Both the position numbers and the translations under genes were made by a program. The notes under the pieces were generated by a model. It was not told where the DNA came from. It saw nothing but the letters and a program-made list of their open reading frames with translations, and did not search any database. From Symsagittifera roscoffensis (lineage: Eukaryota; Xenacoelomorpha; Acoela; Convolutidae): 64,000 bases of DNA. Location of the stretch: contig NC_087068.1 in NCBI RefSeq assembly GCF_963678635.1, forward strand, positions 41,751,649-41,815,648. The letters are read 5' to 3'. Below are positions 55,101-56,813 of the stretch, piece by piece (position 1 is the first letter of the stretch; every line of letters starts with the position of its first letter).

Positions 55101-56813
55101 TAAGAAACTAAGCAATCAACGAGCAAATGATTTTATTTTTGTCACATAAATCGTGATCAATTTCACCCGGACCTGTAATGGCTTGAACTGAACGTTGATC
55201 GACGCGCAAATTGTGAAATGTGTGAAAAAAACTGATTTGCATATAGGTTTTTGTGTGCAACGATTTTAATTTTGACTATAAATGAATTTTTTGCTTCAAT
55301 TTTTTTTTTACCAGTAAACTTTTATGCTAGACGAGCTTTATGCTAGTCGATACACCGCCGTAATTTCTGACAAGGACGCGGTTTTTGCCTCAAAATGCTG
55401 AAAAATGGTTCAACTTCATAGATTTTTATCCGCACATAATCGAAATTGGCAGATTTTTCATCACAAACTTCAATTTATGGTTCTTTTAAAAACTGTTTTT
55501 AGGGTAAATTAACGCAAAATTATGTTTTTGCTCCATTTTTTTGCTGAATATACAGCAAAAAAAGGAAAAAAAATAGAAAAAAAAGTATCTACTTTTTTCC
55601 GCTCCCTGCTGATTATCAATGGCGGTAACTAAATTAGGTCTGGGAAAACAACGGAAAAAGAAGATACGCTCAAGATAATGCAAAATTGTGCCATATAAAA
55701 CAAAATTGTGCGAGAGTCGAGGTCAAAAACTGTGGAGTGGAAGTACAACTGACCTCGATGGCAGTGATTTTGGCACTGAGCATCTTCTGCATCTCAGTGG
55801 CGAACTCCAGCACCATCTTTTCTCCGTCTATCTTGGAGATGCGGGGACTCTTCTGTCGCACAATCTGAAACAACCACAAGATGTAGAGAAATTTTTTTTA
55901 TAGCTTTGTAGGTTCGATGACTTTGGATGCAATGACTTTTGGGATTCTTGATTTCTGAATTTTCTAACTTTTTGGGTTTCACGAACTTTTCAATTTCATG
56001 AACTTTTGGGTTTCATCCAGGGGCAGACCTTGGAGTTTCTTGAGGGGGGATTTTACAAAAACTTTCGAAAACTTTGTCAACCTATTTTTTACGCCCCAGG
56101 CAAAACTTTGAAAAAACAAGGTACGTTTTTAGGCACTTTTTGGAATTTGACCAAAAAAATTTTTTTTTTTCGGCGCGCATCAACCCCCCCTCCCCCCCCC
56201 CCCCAACCCGCCCTTAGAATAATTTTAGGCTCCGTCAGCCCAAAACGGATATCTCAAAATAGAACAAAGGGGGACCCTTTGGGTCGGCAGGGAGTCGAAT
56301 CCCTGAGAAAAAAAACGACCGAGACCACGCCCTGCCTCCTAAATCTGCCCCTGGTTTCATCTTGTAAATTCTATTCTGGTGCATTCTACTCATCGTCCGT
56401 CTGCCAATTTTTATGGTTCATTCAATTTCATGTCAACCCCTCTTTATCAGTCAAAATACATTGGGTAACTTAGCTATATGAGTGGTAACTTAGCAGAGAG
56501 TCGAATCGAATGAAATTTAGAATGGTATACGAGTTTAATATCGATTTTGTCTAAGTTATATTTTGTCTATTTTGTCTAAGTTACAGCAGTTTAGATTTTT
56601 CAAAGATCAGAATTCAAAATGATATGATTATGTGCCTCAGATCAATGTAACCAAACCTTCTGAAAATGAATGGACACCACCTTTAAAAAAGAACTAAATG
56701 TCCATGAAATTTCATAGCCACGATGACTCACATCTTCCAGTTTTTCAGCCCCCAAGTTTTCACCGAGTGTTCTTCCGAAGTATTCATGCAGCTTCTCGCC
56801 CAGCTGCCGCACC
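7126..56813 (-). CDS. CACNA2D3: Voltage-gated calcium channel alpha2-delta subunit gene (alpha2-delta-3/4-like), partial, 21+ exons
   Basis: Alpha2-delta proteins are extracellular, membrane-anchored auxiliary subunits that promote trafficking and activity of Cav1/Cav2 calcium channels, mainly at synapses. Twenty-one minus-strand exons with GT-AG borders join without a frame break into 2169 nt, about 723 codons, of a family that is usually about 1,000-1,150 residues. Order of domains: VWA N-terminal region (exons from 56.8 to 51.2 kb), VWA domain with a DSSGS MIDAS motif and LLTDG (51.1 to 36.1 kb), then the Cache/VGCC alpha2 region (29.3 to 7.7 kb). Family landmarks include [39 protein letters not shown] and PNYNSVD. 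The first coding exon (signal peptide) and the C-terminal part, including the GPI-anchor or membrane region, were not found. Most of the window's repeats sit in its introns. The 3/4 type is favoured by the loop residues and the lack of the RRR motif; orthology would need a tree. Confidence 0.93.
7734..7811 (-). CDS. CACNA2D3: alpha2-delta exon e21
   Basis: A 78-nt exon (1+75+2), with acceptor TTGTTCAG and donor GTGAGT. It encodes [20 protein letters not shown], then IGQKK. It matches GVEVAFLGTRTGLSR of the alpha2-delta-3/4 type, and is the last confidently placed exon towards the 3' side. Confidence 0.94.
7845..8003. mobile_element. MITE, GATCT..TTAAC family, old copy
   Basis: The left end GATCTAATTAACTACCCCCC and right end GGGGGAAAAACTTAACAAGATC form terminal inverted repeats. 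The interior GGTACTTAGTACAGAATTGCC and AACGAATCCCC matches the copies at 22483 and 38486. No target duplication was seen. It lies 34 bp from exon e21. Confidence 0.6.
8181..8274 (-). CDS. CACNA2D3: alpha2-delta exon e20
   Basis: A 94-nt exon (2+90+2), with acceptor TTTTCAG and donor GTGAGT. It encodes [20 protein letters not shown], then [10 protein letters not shown]. It matches VLFDAVV-xxxEAYW. It joins e19 directly in frame, so no exon is needed at 9.7 kb. Confidence 0.93.
8275..11300. other. Intron between e19 and e20, no further element assigned
   Basis: AT-rich sequence. A spliced-exon-like stretch at 9662-9707 was rejected. 10903-11190 resembles 63105-63455 (GGTCGAGTGA, TTGGGAATCAAAAA, AAAAAATCAAAA), an old dispersed repeat of unknown class. 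Confidence 0.5.
11301..11465. mobile_element. Foldback MITE, 165 bp, with 8-bp target duplication
   Basis: Almost the whole element is an inverted repeat. GGACTAAATCCCCC, two ATAAAATCCCCCAGG-like units and CCACCGGATATAATCCCCC on the left are mirrored on the right. The flanks TATTTGAC at 11293-11300 and 11466-11473 are identical. It is non-coding. The class is uncertain, though 8-bp duplications suggest hAT-type transposition. Confidence 0.85.
11647..11753 (-). CDS. CACNA2D3: alpha2-delta exon e19
   Basis: A 107-nt exon (1+105+1), with acceptor TTTGTAG and donor GTACGT. It encodes [20 protein letters not shown], then [15 protein letters not shown]. It matches the W-YC-TD...LSQLEAI...LxCDxELI block of the family. 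Confidence 0.93.
12390..12810 (+). mobile_element. hAT-like MITE, complete, perfect 8-bp target duplication
   Basis: The termini CAGGGGCGGATTTAGG and CCTAGATCCGCCCCTG form inverted repeats of the CAGGG type typical of hAT elements. The flanks CAACCTCT at 12382-12389 and 12811-12818 are identical. 421 bp, no coding capacity. The interior carries GGCGCCAATATATTC, GCGCGCGCC and GGTCGACC, motifs that recur in the other copies. Confidence 0.92.
12979..13405 (-). mobile_element. hAT-like MITE, second complete copy, inverted
   Basis: Runs from CAGTGGCGGATCTAGG to AAACCGCCCCTG, opposite in orientation to the copy at 12390. The flanks AGGGGGAT (12971-12978) and ATGGGGAT (13406-13413) match at 7 of 8 bases. 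It contains a long poly-C run near 13359. Confidence 0.88.
13997..14407. mobile_element. Hairpin-ended repeat family, short divergent copy
   Basis: Both ends carry the family terminus: AACAAGAGCTCGTATCAGGG on the left and CCTTGATACGAGACGTCTTG on the right, as inverted repeats. The interior is poorly conserved relative to the 530-bp copies. Confidence 0.65.
14879..14942 (-). CDS. CACNA2D3: alpha2-delta exon e18
   Basis: A 64-nt exon (2+60+2), with acceptor TTTTCAG and donor GTTAGA. It encodes [20 protein letters not shown], then a Trp completed by the next exon. It matches the weakly conserved segment that ends in (D/E)W-YC. Sequence conservation is low; frame continuity on both sides is the main support. 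Confidence 0.82.
15165..15440 (+). mobile_element. Fragment of hAT-like MITE family
   Basis: Shares AGGGTCCCTTTTTGGTACT, GGCCAACCGGTCTTAAAAA, CTTTCCAAAAAGTGCC and TGCCAAAATAGGG with the copy at 12390. The ends are missing. It lies next to exon e17. Confidence 0.6.
15511..15572 (-). CDS. CACNA2D3: alpha2-delta exon e17
   Basis: A 62-nt exon (1+60+1), with acceptor TGTTTAG and donor GTGAGT. It encodes [20 protein letters not shown]. It continues the small-side-chain strand LGVALSRGHGKYFF of the family. NFS is a potential glycosylation site. Confidence 0.9.
16008..16078 (-). repeat. tRNA-like sequence (pseudo-tRNA or SINE head)
   Basis: The minus strand reads GGGATGTAGCCTTGTGG, with a box-A-like TAGCCTTGTGG, then GGTATGAGGTCGATCCCC, with a box-B-like GGTCGATCCC. 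The anticodon arm and acceptor stem do not pair properly, so a functional tRNA is unlikely. Confidence 0.45.
16459..16483 (+). repeat. (AT)n microsatellite
   Basis: About 24 bp of alternating TA. Confidence 0.95.
16735..17345 (-). mobile_element. Hairpin-ended repeat family, divergent full copy
   Basis: Runs from AACAAGACTGCTTGTATCA to a GGAAGTTGGAAC end. It retains the internal ATAGCGCGAAATGTATCGCG block, CAATTGTCCCAAATTGG and TGAGCTCACGACAACAATGC. It is the most diverged of the long copies. Confidence 0.75.
17892..18392 (-). mobile_element. Hairpin-ended repeat family, truncated copy
   Basis: Begins CAAGACTGCTCGTATCAGGG with the hairpin CAGGGCGAAGCCCTG and keeps the CGCGTTAATAGCGCGAAATA core. 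It stops at CCGAGCAC after a poly-C run, so the GTTCCGAC end is missing. Confidence 0.85.
18573..19114 (+). mobile_element. Hairpin-ended repeat family, complete copy with empty-site evidence
   Basis: Runs from GTTCCGACTTTTGATACGAA to the hairpin CAGGGCTTCGCCCTG and GAGCAGTCTTGTT. GTCGGAAC near the right end is the inverse of the left terminus. The flanks join exactly as the uninterrupted sequence at 40190-40199 (GTGTTTATT | (T/C)AACTAATT), a paralogous empty site. The insertion produced no evident target duplication. It is non-coding. Confidence 0.9.
20023..20555 (+). mobile_element. Hairpin-ended repeat family, complete copy
   Basis: Close to the copy at 18573 throughout: GTTCCGACTTTCGATACGAA start, AACGCGCGATATATTTCGCG core, and the CAGGGCTTCGCCCTG hairpin with GAGCAGTCTTGTT end. 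Confidence 0.92.
20898..20950 (+). repeat. SINE family B fragment
   Basis: GGGCGAGCTCTCACTTGACC matches the middle of the copies at 39492 and 40463. Confidence 0.5.
21030..21410 (+). mobile_element. Hairpin-ended repeat family, divergent 3'-truncated copy
   Basis: Starts GTTCCGACTTTCAATGAAAG. It keeps TGTCTTGAGCTCCAATTCAA and TGTGATCATTGTTCGTAAAG, then loses the right end close to the next copy, which is in opposite orientation. Confidence 0.7.
21448..21988 (-). mobile_element. Hairpin-ended repeat family, complete copy
   Basis: Runs from AACAAGACTGCTCGTATCAG to CGTATCGAAAGTCGGAAC. All internal blocks are present. Beyond it, at 22012-22058, a degenerate second terminus (CAATCGGAACGTTCCGGGC) suggests a nested or chimeric older copy. 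Confidence 0.9.
22141..22277 (-). CDS. CACNA2D3: alpha2-delta exon e16
   Basis: A 137-nt exon (135+2), with acceptor GTTTCAG and donor GTCAGT. It encodes [20 protein letters not shown] and ends [12 protein letters not shown], matching LR-xMV...DYYYT...TPF. Another GT 36 nt downstream (22104) keeps the reading frame and could be an alternative donor. The chosen site joins to e17 to give [14 protein letters not shown], which matches the family's TPF-LGVALSRGHG. Confidence 0.92.
22483..22625. mobile_element. MITE, GATCT..TTAAC family
   Basis: TTCTTTAACTATTTCCC on the left and AAGGGAGGGGCAAATAGTTA on the right form the terminal inverted repeat. The interior GGTACCTAGTAACGAATTGCC matches the copy at 38486. 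The exact ends and target duplication are uncertain. Confidence 0.65.
23239..24098 (+). pseudogene. MULE-type (Mutator-like) transposase, C-terminal part, one frameshift
   Basis: MULE transposases cut and paste DNA with a DDE active site. The triad is visible: D in [11 protein letters not shown] (frame of 23239), D in [10 protein letters not shown], and E in [18 protein letters not shown] is the family's C/H motif. The first part (to about 23332) lies in one frame and the rest in another; the second frame is open for 277 codons to 24098. The N-terminal region (often WRKY/FLYWCH-like zinc fingers) was not seen and no terminal repeats were identified. It is probably non-functional, although the long open part suggests a fairly recent insertion. 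A domesticated host gene is an alternative I cannot exclude. Confidence 0.8.
24829..24985 (+). mobile_element. hAT-like MITE, short subtype
   Basis: CAGTAGCGTGCCGAGGG start and GCGCACGCCATTG end. The flanks CATATATT (24821-24828) and TATATATT (24986-24993) match at 7 of 8 bases. 157 bp, related to the element at 1087. Confidence 0.75.
25416..25547 (-). CDS. CACNA2D3: alpha2-delta exon e15
   Basis: A 132-nt, 44-codon exon in phase 0, with acceptor GAGTGTAG and donor GTATGT. It encodes [20 protein letters not shown] and ends KVWVEDG. PNYNSVDxSEVE is diagnostic of alpha2-delta-3/4 proteins. NYT is a potential glycosylation site. Confidence 0.95.
26465..26815 (-). mobile_element. Hairpin-ended repeat family, old copy
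   Basis: Has the terminal hairpin CAAGGCAAAGCCTTG followed by AATGTTCCAACTGCC, and at the other end TTCGAAAATCGGAAC. The interior is largely replaced. Confidence 0.55.
27072..27395. mobile_element. Inverted-repeat element, CGAATGCGC family
   Basis: GAAGGACCGAAAA on the left and TTTTCGCGCATTCGGTCCTTC on the right are inverted repeats. The interior matches 1-205 in inverse orientation. It is non-coding. Confidence 0.6.
27575..27905 (-). mobile_element. Hairpin-ended repeat family, internal remnant
   Basis: Keeps TTTCTGAGCCGGATTAAAT, GTGAAATATCTCAATCAG, GAACTCAGGGCAATAATAAT and AAACCGAGCACAAA in the family order. Both ends are lost. Confidence 0.5.
28214..28563 (-). mobile_element. hAT-like MITE, complete, perfect 8-bp target duplication
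   Basis: CAGTGGCGAAGTCAGG start and CTCTAGATCCGCCCACTG end. The flanks CTTGGTCT at 28206-28213 and 28564-28571 are identical. 350 bp with interior motifs GCGCGCGCCG and GGTCGACC shared with the copy at 12390. Confidence 0.92.
28793..28867 (-). CDS. CACNA2D3: alpha2-delta exon e14: Cache region
   Basis: A 75-nt, 25-codon exon in phase 0, with acceptor GTTTTAG and donor GTGCGT. It encodes [20 protein letters not shown] then ELRPK, matching the conserved G-xYAF-TNNGYIL-HPELR block. Confidence 0.95.
28958..29038 (-). CDS. CACNA2D3: alpha2-delta exon e13: Cache region
   Basis: An 81-nt, 27-codon exon in phase 0, with acceptor ATTTTAG and donor GTACGT. It encodes [19 protein letters not shown] and ends TPSYR, matching the family's GILLGVVG-DVP segment. 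Confidence 0.95.
29252..29308 (-). CDS. CACNA2D3: alpha2-delta exon e12
   Basis: A 57-nt, 19-codon exon in phase 0, with acceptor TTTTTTCAG and donor GTAAGT. It encodes [24 protein letters not shown]-xP-F is the family's entry to the Cache region. Confidence 0.92.
29309..32085. other. Part of the large e11-e12 intron, nothing recognised
   Basis: AT-rich sequence without supported exons. AACAAGACTAAACTGCTCG at 29448-29466 resembles a broken terminus of the hairpin-ended family. Confidence 0.5.
32090..32256 (+). repeat. Diverged direct duplication, left copy
   Basis: CCACCCCATAACGCAAACTC and GAGCCGTTG..GACAAGAAACTAGCCAAA recur in the right copy at 32563-32716 in the same order. A hAT-like element lies between the copies. 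Confidence 0.75.
32257..32558 (-). mobile_element. hAT-like MITE, degenerate, between duplicated flanks
   Basis: AAGGGGCGGATCTTGAATTTTCTCG start and CTAAATCCACCCCTG end. It includes a run of about 24 C near 32507. No simple 8-bp target duplication was found. Confidence 0.7.
32563..32716 (+). repeat. Diverged direct duplication, right copy
   Basis: Counterpart of 32090-32256: CCACCCCATAAAGCAAACTC, GAAGCCGTTG, AATAAACTAGCCAAAG, TATATAACACTGAA. Confidence 0.75.
33075..33218. repeat. Short inverted-repeat element, CGAATGCGC family
   Basis: AAGGCCGAATGCGCC at 33075-33089 and GGCGCATTCGGTCTT at 33204-33218 pair at 14 of 15 positions. The same terminus occurs at 27380 and 186. Confidence 0.65.
33570..34490 (+). 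repeat. Diverged tandem repeat, units of about 165-190 bp
   Basis: The marker (A/G)GGGCCATAACTTTTTGTGT recurs near 33803, 33993, 34165 and 34331, with older units upstream. Between markers a TGTAGCCGCTGAT, a CCGTTGAA(C/T)(T/C)CAAAA and a GGGTAGTTTT motif recur in order. Confidence 0.8.
34500..35851. other. Intronic, nothing recognised
   Basis: No exon supported. A short GGGCGAAGAGC duplication occurs at 34855-34880. A GGAGCGGATGTAGCATTTTCGCG fragment at 35638 resembles a hAT-like MITE end. Confidence 0.5.
35852..35854 (-). CDS. CACNA2D3: Candidate 3-nt microexon (GAC, Asp) between e11 and e12
   Basis: On the minus strand a strong acceptor (branch-like TTAACTAAT, then TTCTAATTCTGTTTCAG) is followed after only GAC by the consensus donor GTAAGT. 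It lies in the right intron, in phase 0, and would add one Asp between DVGSQ and GLRLMTT. It could equally be a recursive-splicing site or chance. RNA evidence is needed. Confidence 0.3.
36068..36157 (-). CDS. CACNA2D3: alpha2-delta exon e11: end of VWA domain
   Basis: A 90-nt, 30-codon exon in phase 0, with acceptor TTTCAG and donor GTAAAT. It encodes [12 protein letters not shown] and [12 protein letters not shown]. The Y-xVLSRPMV and WTxxYMD motifs mark the VWA-to-Cache linker. Confidence 0.95.
36838..37142. promoter_or_regulatory. Cluster of seven ATCGAT motifs (possible intronic enhancer)
   Basis: ATCGAT occurs at 36838, 36914, 36946, 37034, 37081, 37099 and 37137, mostly as AATCGATT. 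Seven in about 300 bp is far above chance for this base composition. AATCGAT is the core recognised by Onecut/Cut homeodomain factors, which act in neurons. A regulatory role is inference; a simple repeat origin is possible. Confidence 0.35.
37862..37990 (-). CDS. CACNA2D3: alpha2-delta exon e10: VWA domain
   Basis: A 129-nt, 43-codon exon in phase 0, with acceptor ATTTTAG and donor GTTAGT. It encodes [24 protein letters not shown] and [11 protein letters not shown], which match the conserved RVFTYLIGR and W-AC-NKG segments of the VWA domain. Confidence 0.95.
38478..38485. repeat. Target-site duplication, left copy (TACCCTTC)
   Basis: Identical to 38644-38651. On the minus strand it reads GAAGG|GTA, a second copy of the e9 exon end plus 5' splice site. 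Confidence 0.85.
38486..38643. mobile_element. MITE inserted on the e9 splice donor
   Basis: 158-bp element of the GATCT..TTAAC family. AGATCTCTTTAAACTATATC and its near-inverse GATATAGTTAAAGATATCC are the terminal repeats, each flanked inside by a C/G run. The 8-bp duplications (38478-38485, 38644-38651) span the exon/intron junction of e9, so the functional donor is GTA from the duplication followed by element sequence. It is non-coding. Confidence 0.87.
38647..38751 (-). CDS. CACNA2D3: alpha2-delta exon e9: VWA domain
   Basis: A 105-nt, 35-codon exon in phase 0. It encodes [20 protein letters not shown] and ends [13 protein letters not shown] supplies the acidic residue near the MIDAS. 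The acceptor follows a (GT)n tract. The donor GTAGGA straddles the end of a MITE and its target duplication (see 38478-38651), which is unusual. Confidence 0.95.
38753..38768 (-). repeat. (GT)n tract next to the e9 acceptor
   Basis: About eight GT repeats on the minus strand lie directly before the TAG acceptor of exon e9, in place of a usual polypyrimidine tract. Confidence 0.9.
39492..39715 (+). repeat. tRNA-derived SINE, family B, copy 1
   Basis: The box-A-like TAGCATAGTGG and the AATCAATTCCC region look like a tRNA head. CGAGCTCTCGCTTGACCTC and TTTGGCTCAACAAAATGA follow, matching the copy at 40463. Confidence 0.65.
40045..40440 (+). repeat. Dispersed repeat copy holding an empty site
   Basis: Parallels 18420-18572 joined to 19115-19350: AGCATTGAATGTATA, GTTGCCGGAT, AACTAATTTTCAATTTTCCGG, TGACCGGAAAGTTGCTTTC and GTCAATATGGAGTA occur in the same order. 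Here the roughly 540-bp hairpin-ended element is absent (junction at 40194/40195). Confidence 0.85.
40463..40640 (+). repeat. tRNA-derived SINE, family B, copy 2
   Basis: GAGCGTCAGATCGTGTAATC, TAGCTCTCACTTGACCTCC and TTTGGTTCAACAAAACAATT match copy 1 in order. Confidence 0.65.
41034..41375 (-). mobile_element. hAT-like MITE, degenerate copy
   Basis: CAGACGCGGATCTAGAATTTTCTCG matches the family end. GGCGCCAAAG and GGTCG-TCTGCTAAAAAT follow. The far end and the target duplication are not clear. Confidence 0.55.
41491..41610. repeat. Long inverted repeat, 44-bp arms
   Basis: Arms 41491-41534 and 41567-41610 match at 39 of 44 positions by eye and share TAAGTAGAC and AGCCAATCAGAATC. The spacer is 32 bp. 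It probably represents a foldback element. Confidence 0.85.
41848..42041. mobile_element. Foldback MITE, 194 bp, 9-bp target duplication
   Basis: The left terminus GGGGCCTAGGAAATTAGACG and the right GTCGTCTAAGTTCCTAAACCCC form about 40-bp terminal inverted repeats with TTAGACGAC repeated. The flanks GAATGAATC at 41839-41847 and 42042-42050 are identical. A 9-bp duplication is characteristic of Mutator-like elements (inference as to class). Confidence 0.88.
42051..42652. other. Intronic, nothing recognised
   Basis: Spurious open frames only, including a 118-codon one on the minus strand (42231-42587) without recognisable domains. Composition is ordinary for the intron. Confidence 0.5.
42658..42872 (+). 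repeat. 5' LTR
   Basis: 215 bp, TGTTGTGA...ATCA. It contains a near-perfect palindrome TTCTCTCCGGCGGAGAGAA, conserved in the other LTR. Confidence 0.95.
42872..43722 (+). pseudogene. Retrotransposon gag, matrix/capsid part, frameshifted
   Basis: The Gag-type structural protein of the LTR element packages its RNA. The first frame runs 210 codons from the ATG at 42872 (MAQSNNESN) to a stop at 43504. Similarity resumes in another frame from about 43492 ([13 protein letters not shown]) and runs without a stop into the zinc-knuckle part. [17 protein letters not shown] is typical of the capsid C-terminal domain of Ty3/gypsy Gag. One frameshift near 43485 explains the break. Confidence 0.8.
42873..42890 (+). 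promoter_or_regulatory. Primer binding site
   Basis: TGGCGCAGTC begins immediately after the CA of the 5' LTR, as expected for a tRNA-primed site. The TGGCGCAGTC start resembles the tRNA-Ser-type sites of some insect gypsy elements (from memory). The gag start codon overlaps it: the A of ATG is the last LTR base. Confidence 0.7.
43723..44400 (+). pseudogene. Gag zinc knuckles and aspartic protease, frameshifted
   Basis: Two CCHC-like zinc knuckles are visible: [16 protein letters not shown] (spacing CX2CX7HX3C) and [14 protein letters not shown] (CX2CX4HX4C), followed by a basic stretch RSRRK. Next comes a retropepsin-like region with [10 protein letters not shown], where the active-site triad reads DSA instead of DSG/DTG, and NILGN near the end. 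The frame then shifts within the protease end (44354-44400 overlap). Confidence 0.8.
44354..45810 (+). pseudogene. Reverse transcriptase and RNase H, frameshifted
   Basis: The reverse transcriptase thumb-palm region is split between two frames that meet near 44850, close to the first catalytic Asp motif. The second catalytic motif, YLDDILIAS, is intact. The RNase H part shows the D-E-D residues in [17 protein letters not shown] and ITDHKAL. A further frame change at about 45780 leads into [19 protein letters not shown], the usual tether after RNase H. In this state the element cannot make a continuous enzyme. Confidence 0.9.
45765..46187 (+). pseudogene. RNase H tether / linker region
   Basis: A 140-codon frame beginning with the tail of RNase H ([20 protein letters not shown]). 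The remainder has no recognised domain and ends in a poorly coding AT-rich stretch (46188-46336), which suggests decay between RNase H and integrase. Confidence 0.7.
46337..47260 (+). pseudogene. Integrase, nearly complete, degenerate zinc finger
   Basis: Joins element cDNA to host DNA. The N-terminal HHCC finger is partly lost: [20 protein letters not shown] is present, but the CxxC half reads CSERKSA. The catalytic DDE residues are visible in [19 protein letters not shown] and [11 protein letters not shown]. The frame is open for 296 codons and continues in a neighbouring frame from about 47202. Confidence 0.88.
47202..48690 (+). pseudogene. Downstream tail of pol (integrase C-terminal / unknown)
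   Basis: Three open segments (47202-47669, 47761-48063, 48271-48690) follow the integrase. The first contains [18 protein letters not shown], resembling the beta-barrel C-terminal domain of integrases. The later ones are hydrophilic and acidic, with no signal peptide or membrane segment. They are perhaps a long integrase tail or an extra ORF; function unknown. Confidence 0.55.
49093..49108 (+). promoter_or_regulatory. Polypurine tract candidate, 70 bp before 3' LTR
   Basis: AAAGGGGGAGAAAGGA is a classic polypurine tract but lies about 70 bp upstream of the LTR. A shorter AGAGGAA (49171-49177) abuts the LTR directly. Which one primes plus-strand synthesis is unclear. Confidence 0.5.
49178..49392 (+). 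repeat. 3' LTR
   Basis: 215 bp, same length as the 5' LTR and followed by the AATTT target duplication. Confidence 0.95.
49398..50037. other. Intronic, nothing recognised
   Basis: AT-rich sequence between the 3' LTR and a SINE, with no supported exon. Confidence 0.5.
50038..50225 (+). repeat. tRNA-derived SINE, family A, copy 2
   Basis: GGAGCCGTGGTGGATCAGTT head, box-B-like GATGTTTCGAGGATC, then CATGATTTGTGCTC and AAGAGCTGAACAACTCTTAA. It is parallel to the copy at 5288 and sits 56 bp from the e8 donor. Confidence 0.55.
50282..50458 (-). CDS. CACNA2D3: alpha2-delta exon e8: VWA domain
   Basis: A 177-nt, 59-codon exon in phase 0, with acceptor TTCCAG and donor GTCAGT. It encodes [20 protein letters not shown], then a stretch ending [10 protein letters not shown] chose GTCAGT rather than the GT four bases further on because only it keeps the frame into e9. 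The third MIDAS position (Thr in alpha2-delta-1) appears as GIA here, as in the alpha2-delta-3/4 type. The following intron holds the whole LTR retrotransposon. Confidence 0.93.
50946..51157 (-). CDS. CACNA2D3: alpha2-delta exon e7: start of VWA domain, MIDAS motif
   Basis: A 212-nt exon (2+210), with acceptor CTGTAG and donor GTAATC. It encodes [20 protein letters not shown], then [13 protein letters not shown], and ends [16 protein letters not shown] is the DxSxS metal-ion-dependent adhesion site used by alpha2-delta to engage the channel. At the position where alpha2-delta-1/2 carry the RRR gabapentin-binding motif this protein has RER, so gabapentinoid binding is not expected (inference). 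Confidence 0.96.
51229..51360 (-). CDS. CACNA2D3: alpha2-delta exon e6
   Basis: A 132-nt exon (phase 2+129+1), with acceptor TTTCTAG and donor GTACGT. It encodes [20 protein letters not shown] followed by a segment ending [20 protein letters not shown] and GFFR-YPG are near-invariant in alpha2-delta-3/4 proteins. It is the last part of the region before the VWA domain. Confidence 0.95.
51610..51625 (-). CDS. CACNA2D3: alpha2-delta exon e5: 16-nt microexon
   Basis: A 16-nt exon encoding VWKNF plus the first base of the next codon. A long T-rich tract ending TTGCAG precedes it and the donor GTGTTTG follows. Exon e4 ends in phase 0 but e6 begins needing one preceding base, so an exon of 3n+1 nt must lie between them. 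This one fits exactly and restores the family pattern VP-x5-(N)PDVVNG. Its tiny size means homology alone is weak; the frame is the main support. Confidence 0.75.
51626..53770. other. Intron between e4 and the microexon, nothing recognised
   Basis: 2.1 kb, strongly AT-rich, no supported element. TTTAGAACCATCTTGGGAAT near 52131 weakly resembles the dispersed repeat seen at 11130 and 63410. Confidence 0.5.
53771..53938 (-). CDS. CACNA2D3: alpha2-delta exon e4
   Basis: A 168-nt, 56-codon exon in phase 0, with acceptor TTTTCAG and donor GTCAGC. It starts [12 protein letters not shown], the conserved (F/Y)xYYNA stretch, and ends [13 protein letters not shown] and NWT are potential N-glycosylation sites. 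The last codon CCA corresponds to the VP in the family's VQVPTN segment. Confidence 0.92.
53939..55753. other. Introns around e3, nothing recognised
   Basis: Apart from exon e3 (54769-54828) this is AT-rich intron without recognised repeats. Confidence 0.5.
54769..54828 (-). CDS. CACNA2D3: alpha2-delta exon e3
   Basis: A 60-nt, 20-codon exon in phase 0, with acceptor TTTTTTCAG and donor GTAATT. It includes NQT, a potential N-glycosylation site, and [10 protein letters not shown]. It matches the family segment just before the YYNA motif. Confidence 0.9.
55754..55864 (-). CDS. CACNA2D3: alpha2-delta exon e2
   Basis: A 111-nt, 37-codon exon in phase 0 at both ends, with acceptor TTTCAG and donor GTCAGT. 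It begins [10 protein letters not shown] and contains [13 protein letters not shown], which matches the helical segment of the VWA N-terminal region that precedes the conserved KHKYD stretch. Confidence 0.9.
56018..56352 (-). mobile_element. hAT-like MITE, complete, perfect 8-bp target duplication
   Basis: CAGGGGCAGACCTTGG start and CCTAAATCTGCCCCTG end. The flanks GTTTCATC at 56010-56017 and 56353-56360 are identical. 335 bp; the interior shares GGCGCGC and a GGGTCGGCAGGGAGTCGAAT block with the family. Confidence 0.93.
56732..56813 (-). CDS. CACNA2D3: alpha2-delta exon e1 (probably gene exon 2)
   Basis: An 82-nt exon with acceptor CAG and donor GTGAGT. Its first base completes a codon begun in an unseen upstream exon; the rest encodes 27 residues starting [12 protein letters not shown] and ending in EKLED. 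This matches the first conserved helix of the VWA N-terminal region. Because the first codon is split, a further 5' coding exon carrying the signal peptide must exist. I could not find it up to 64000. Confidence 0.8.
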
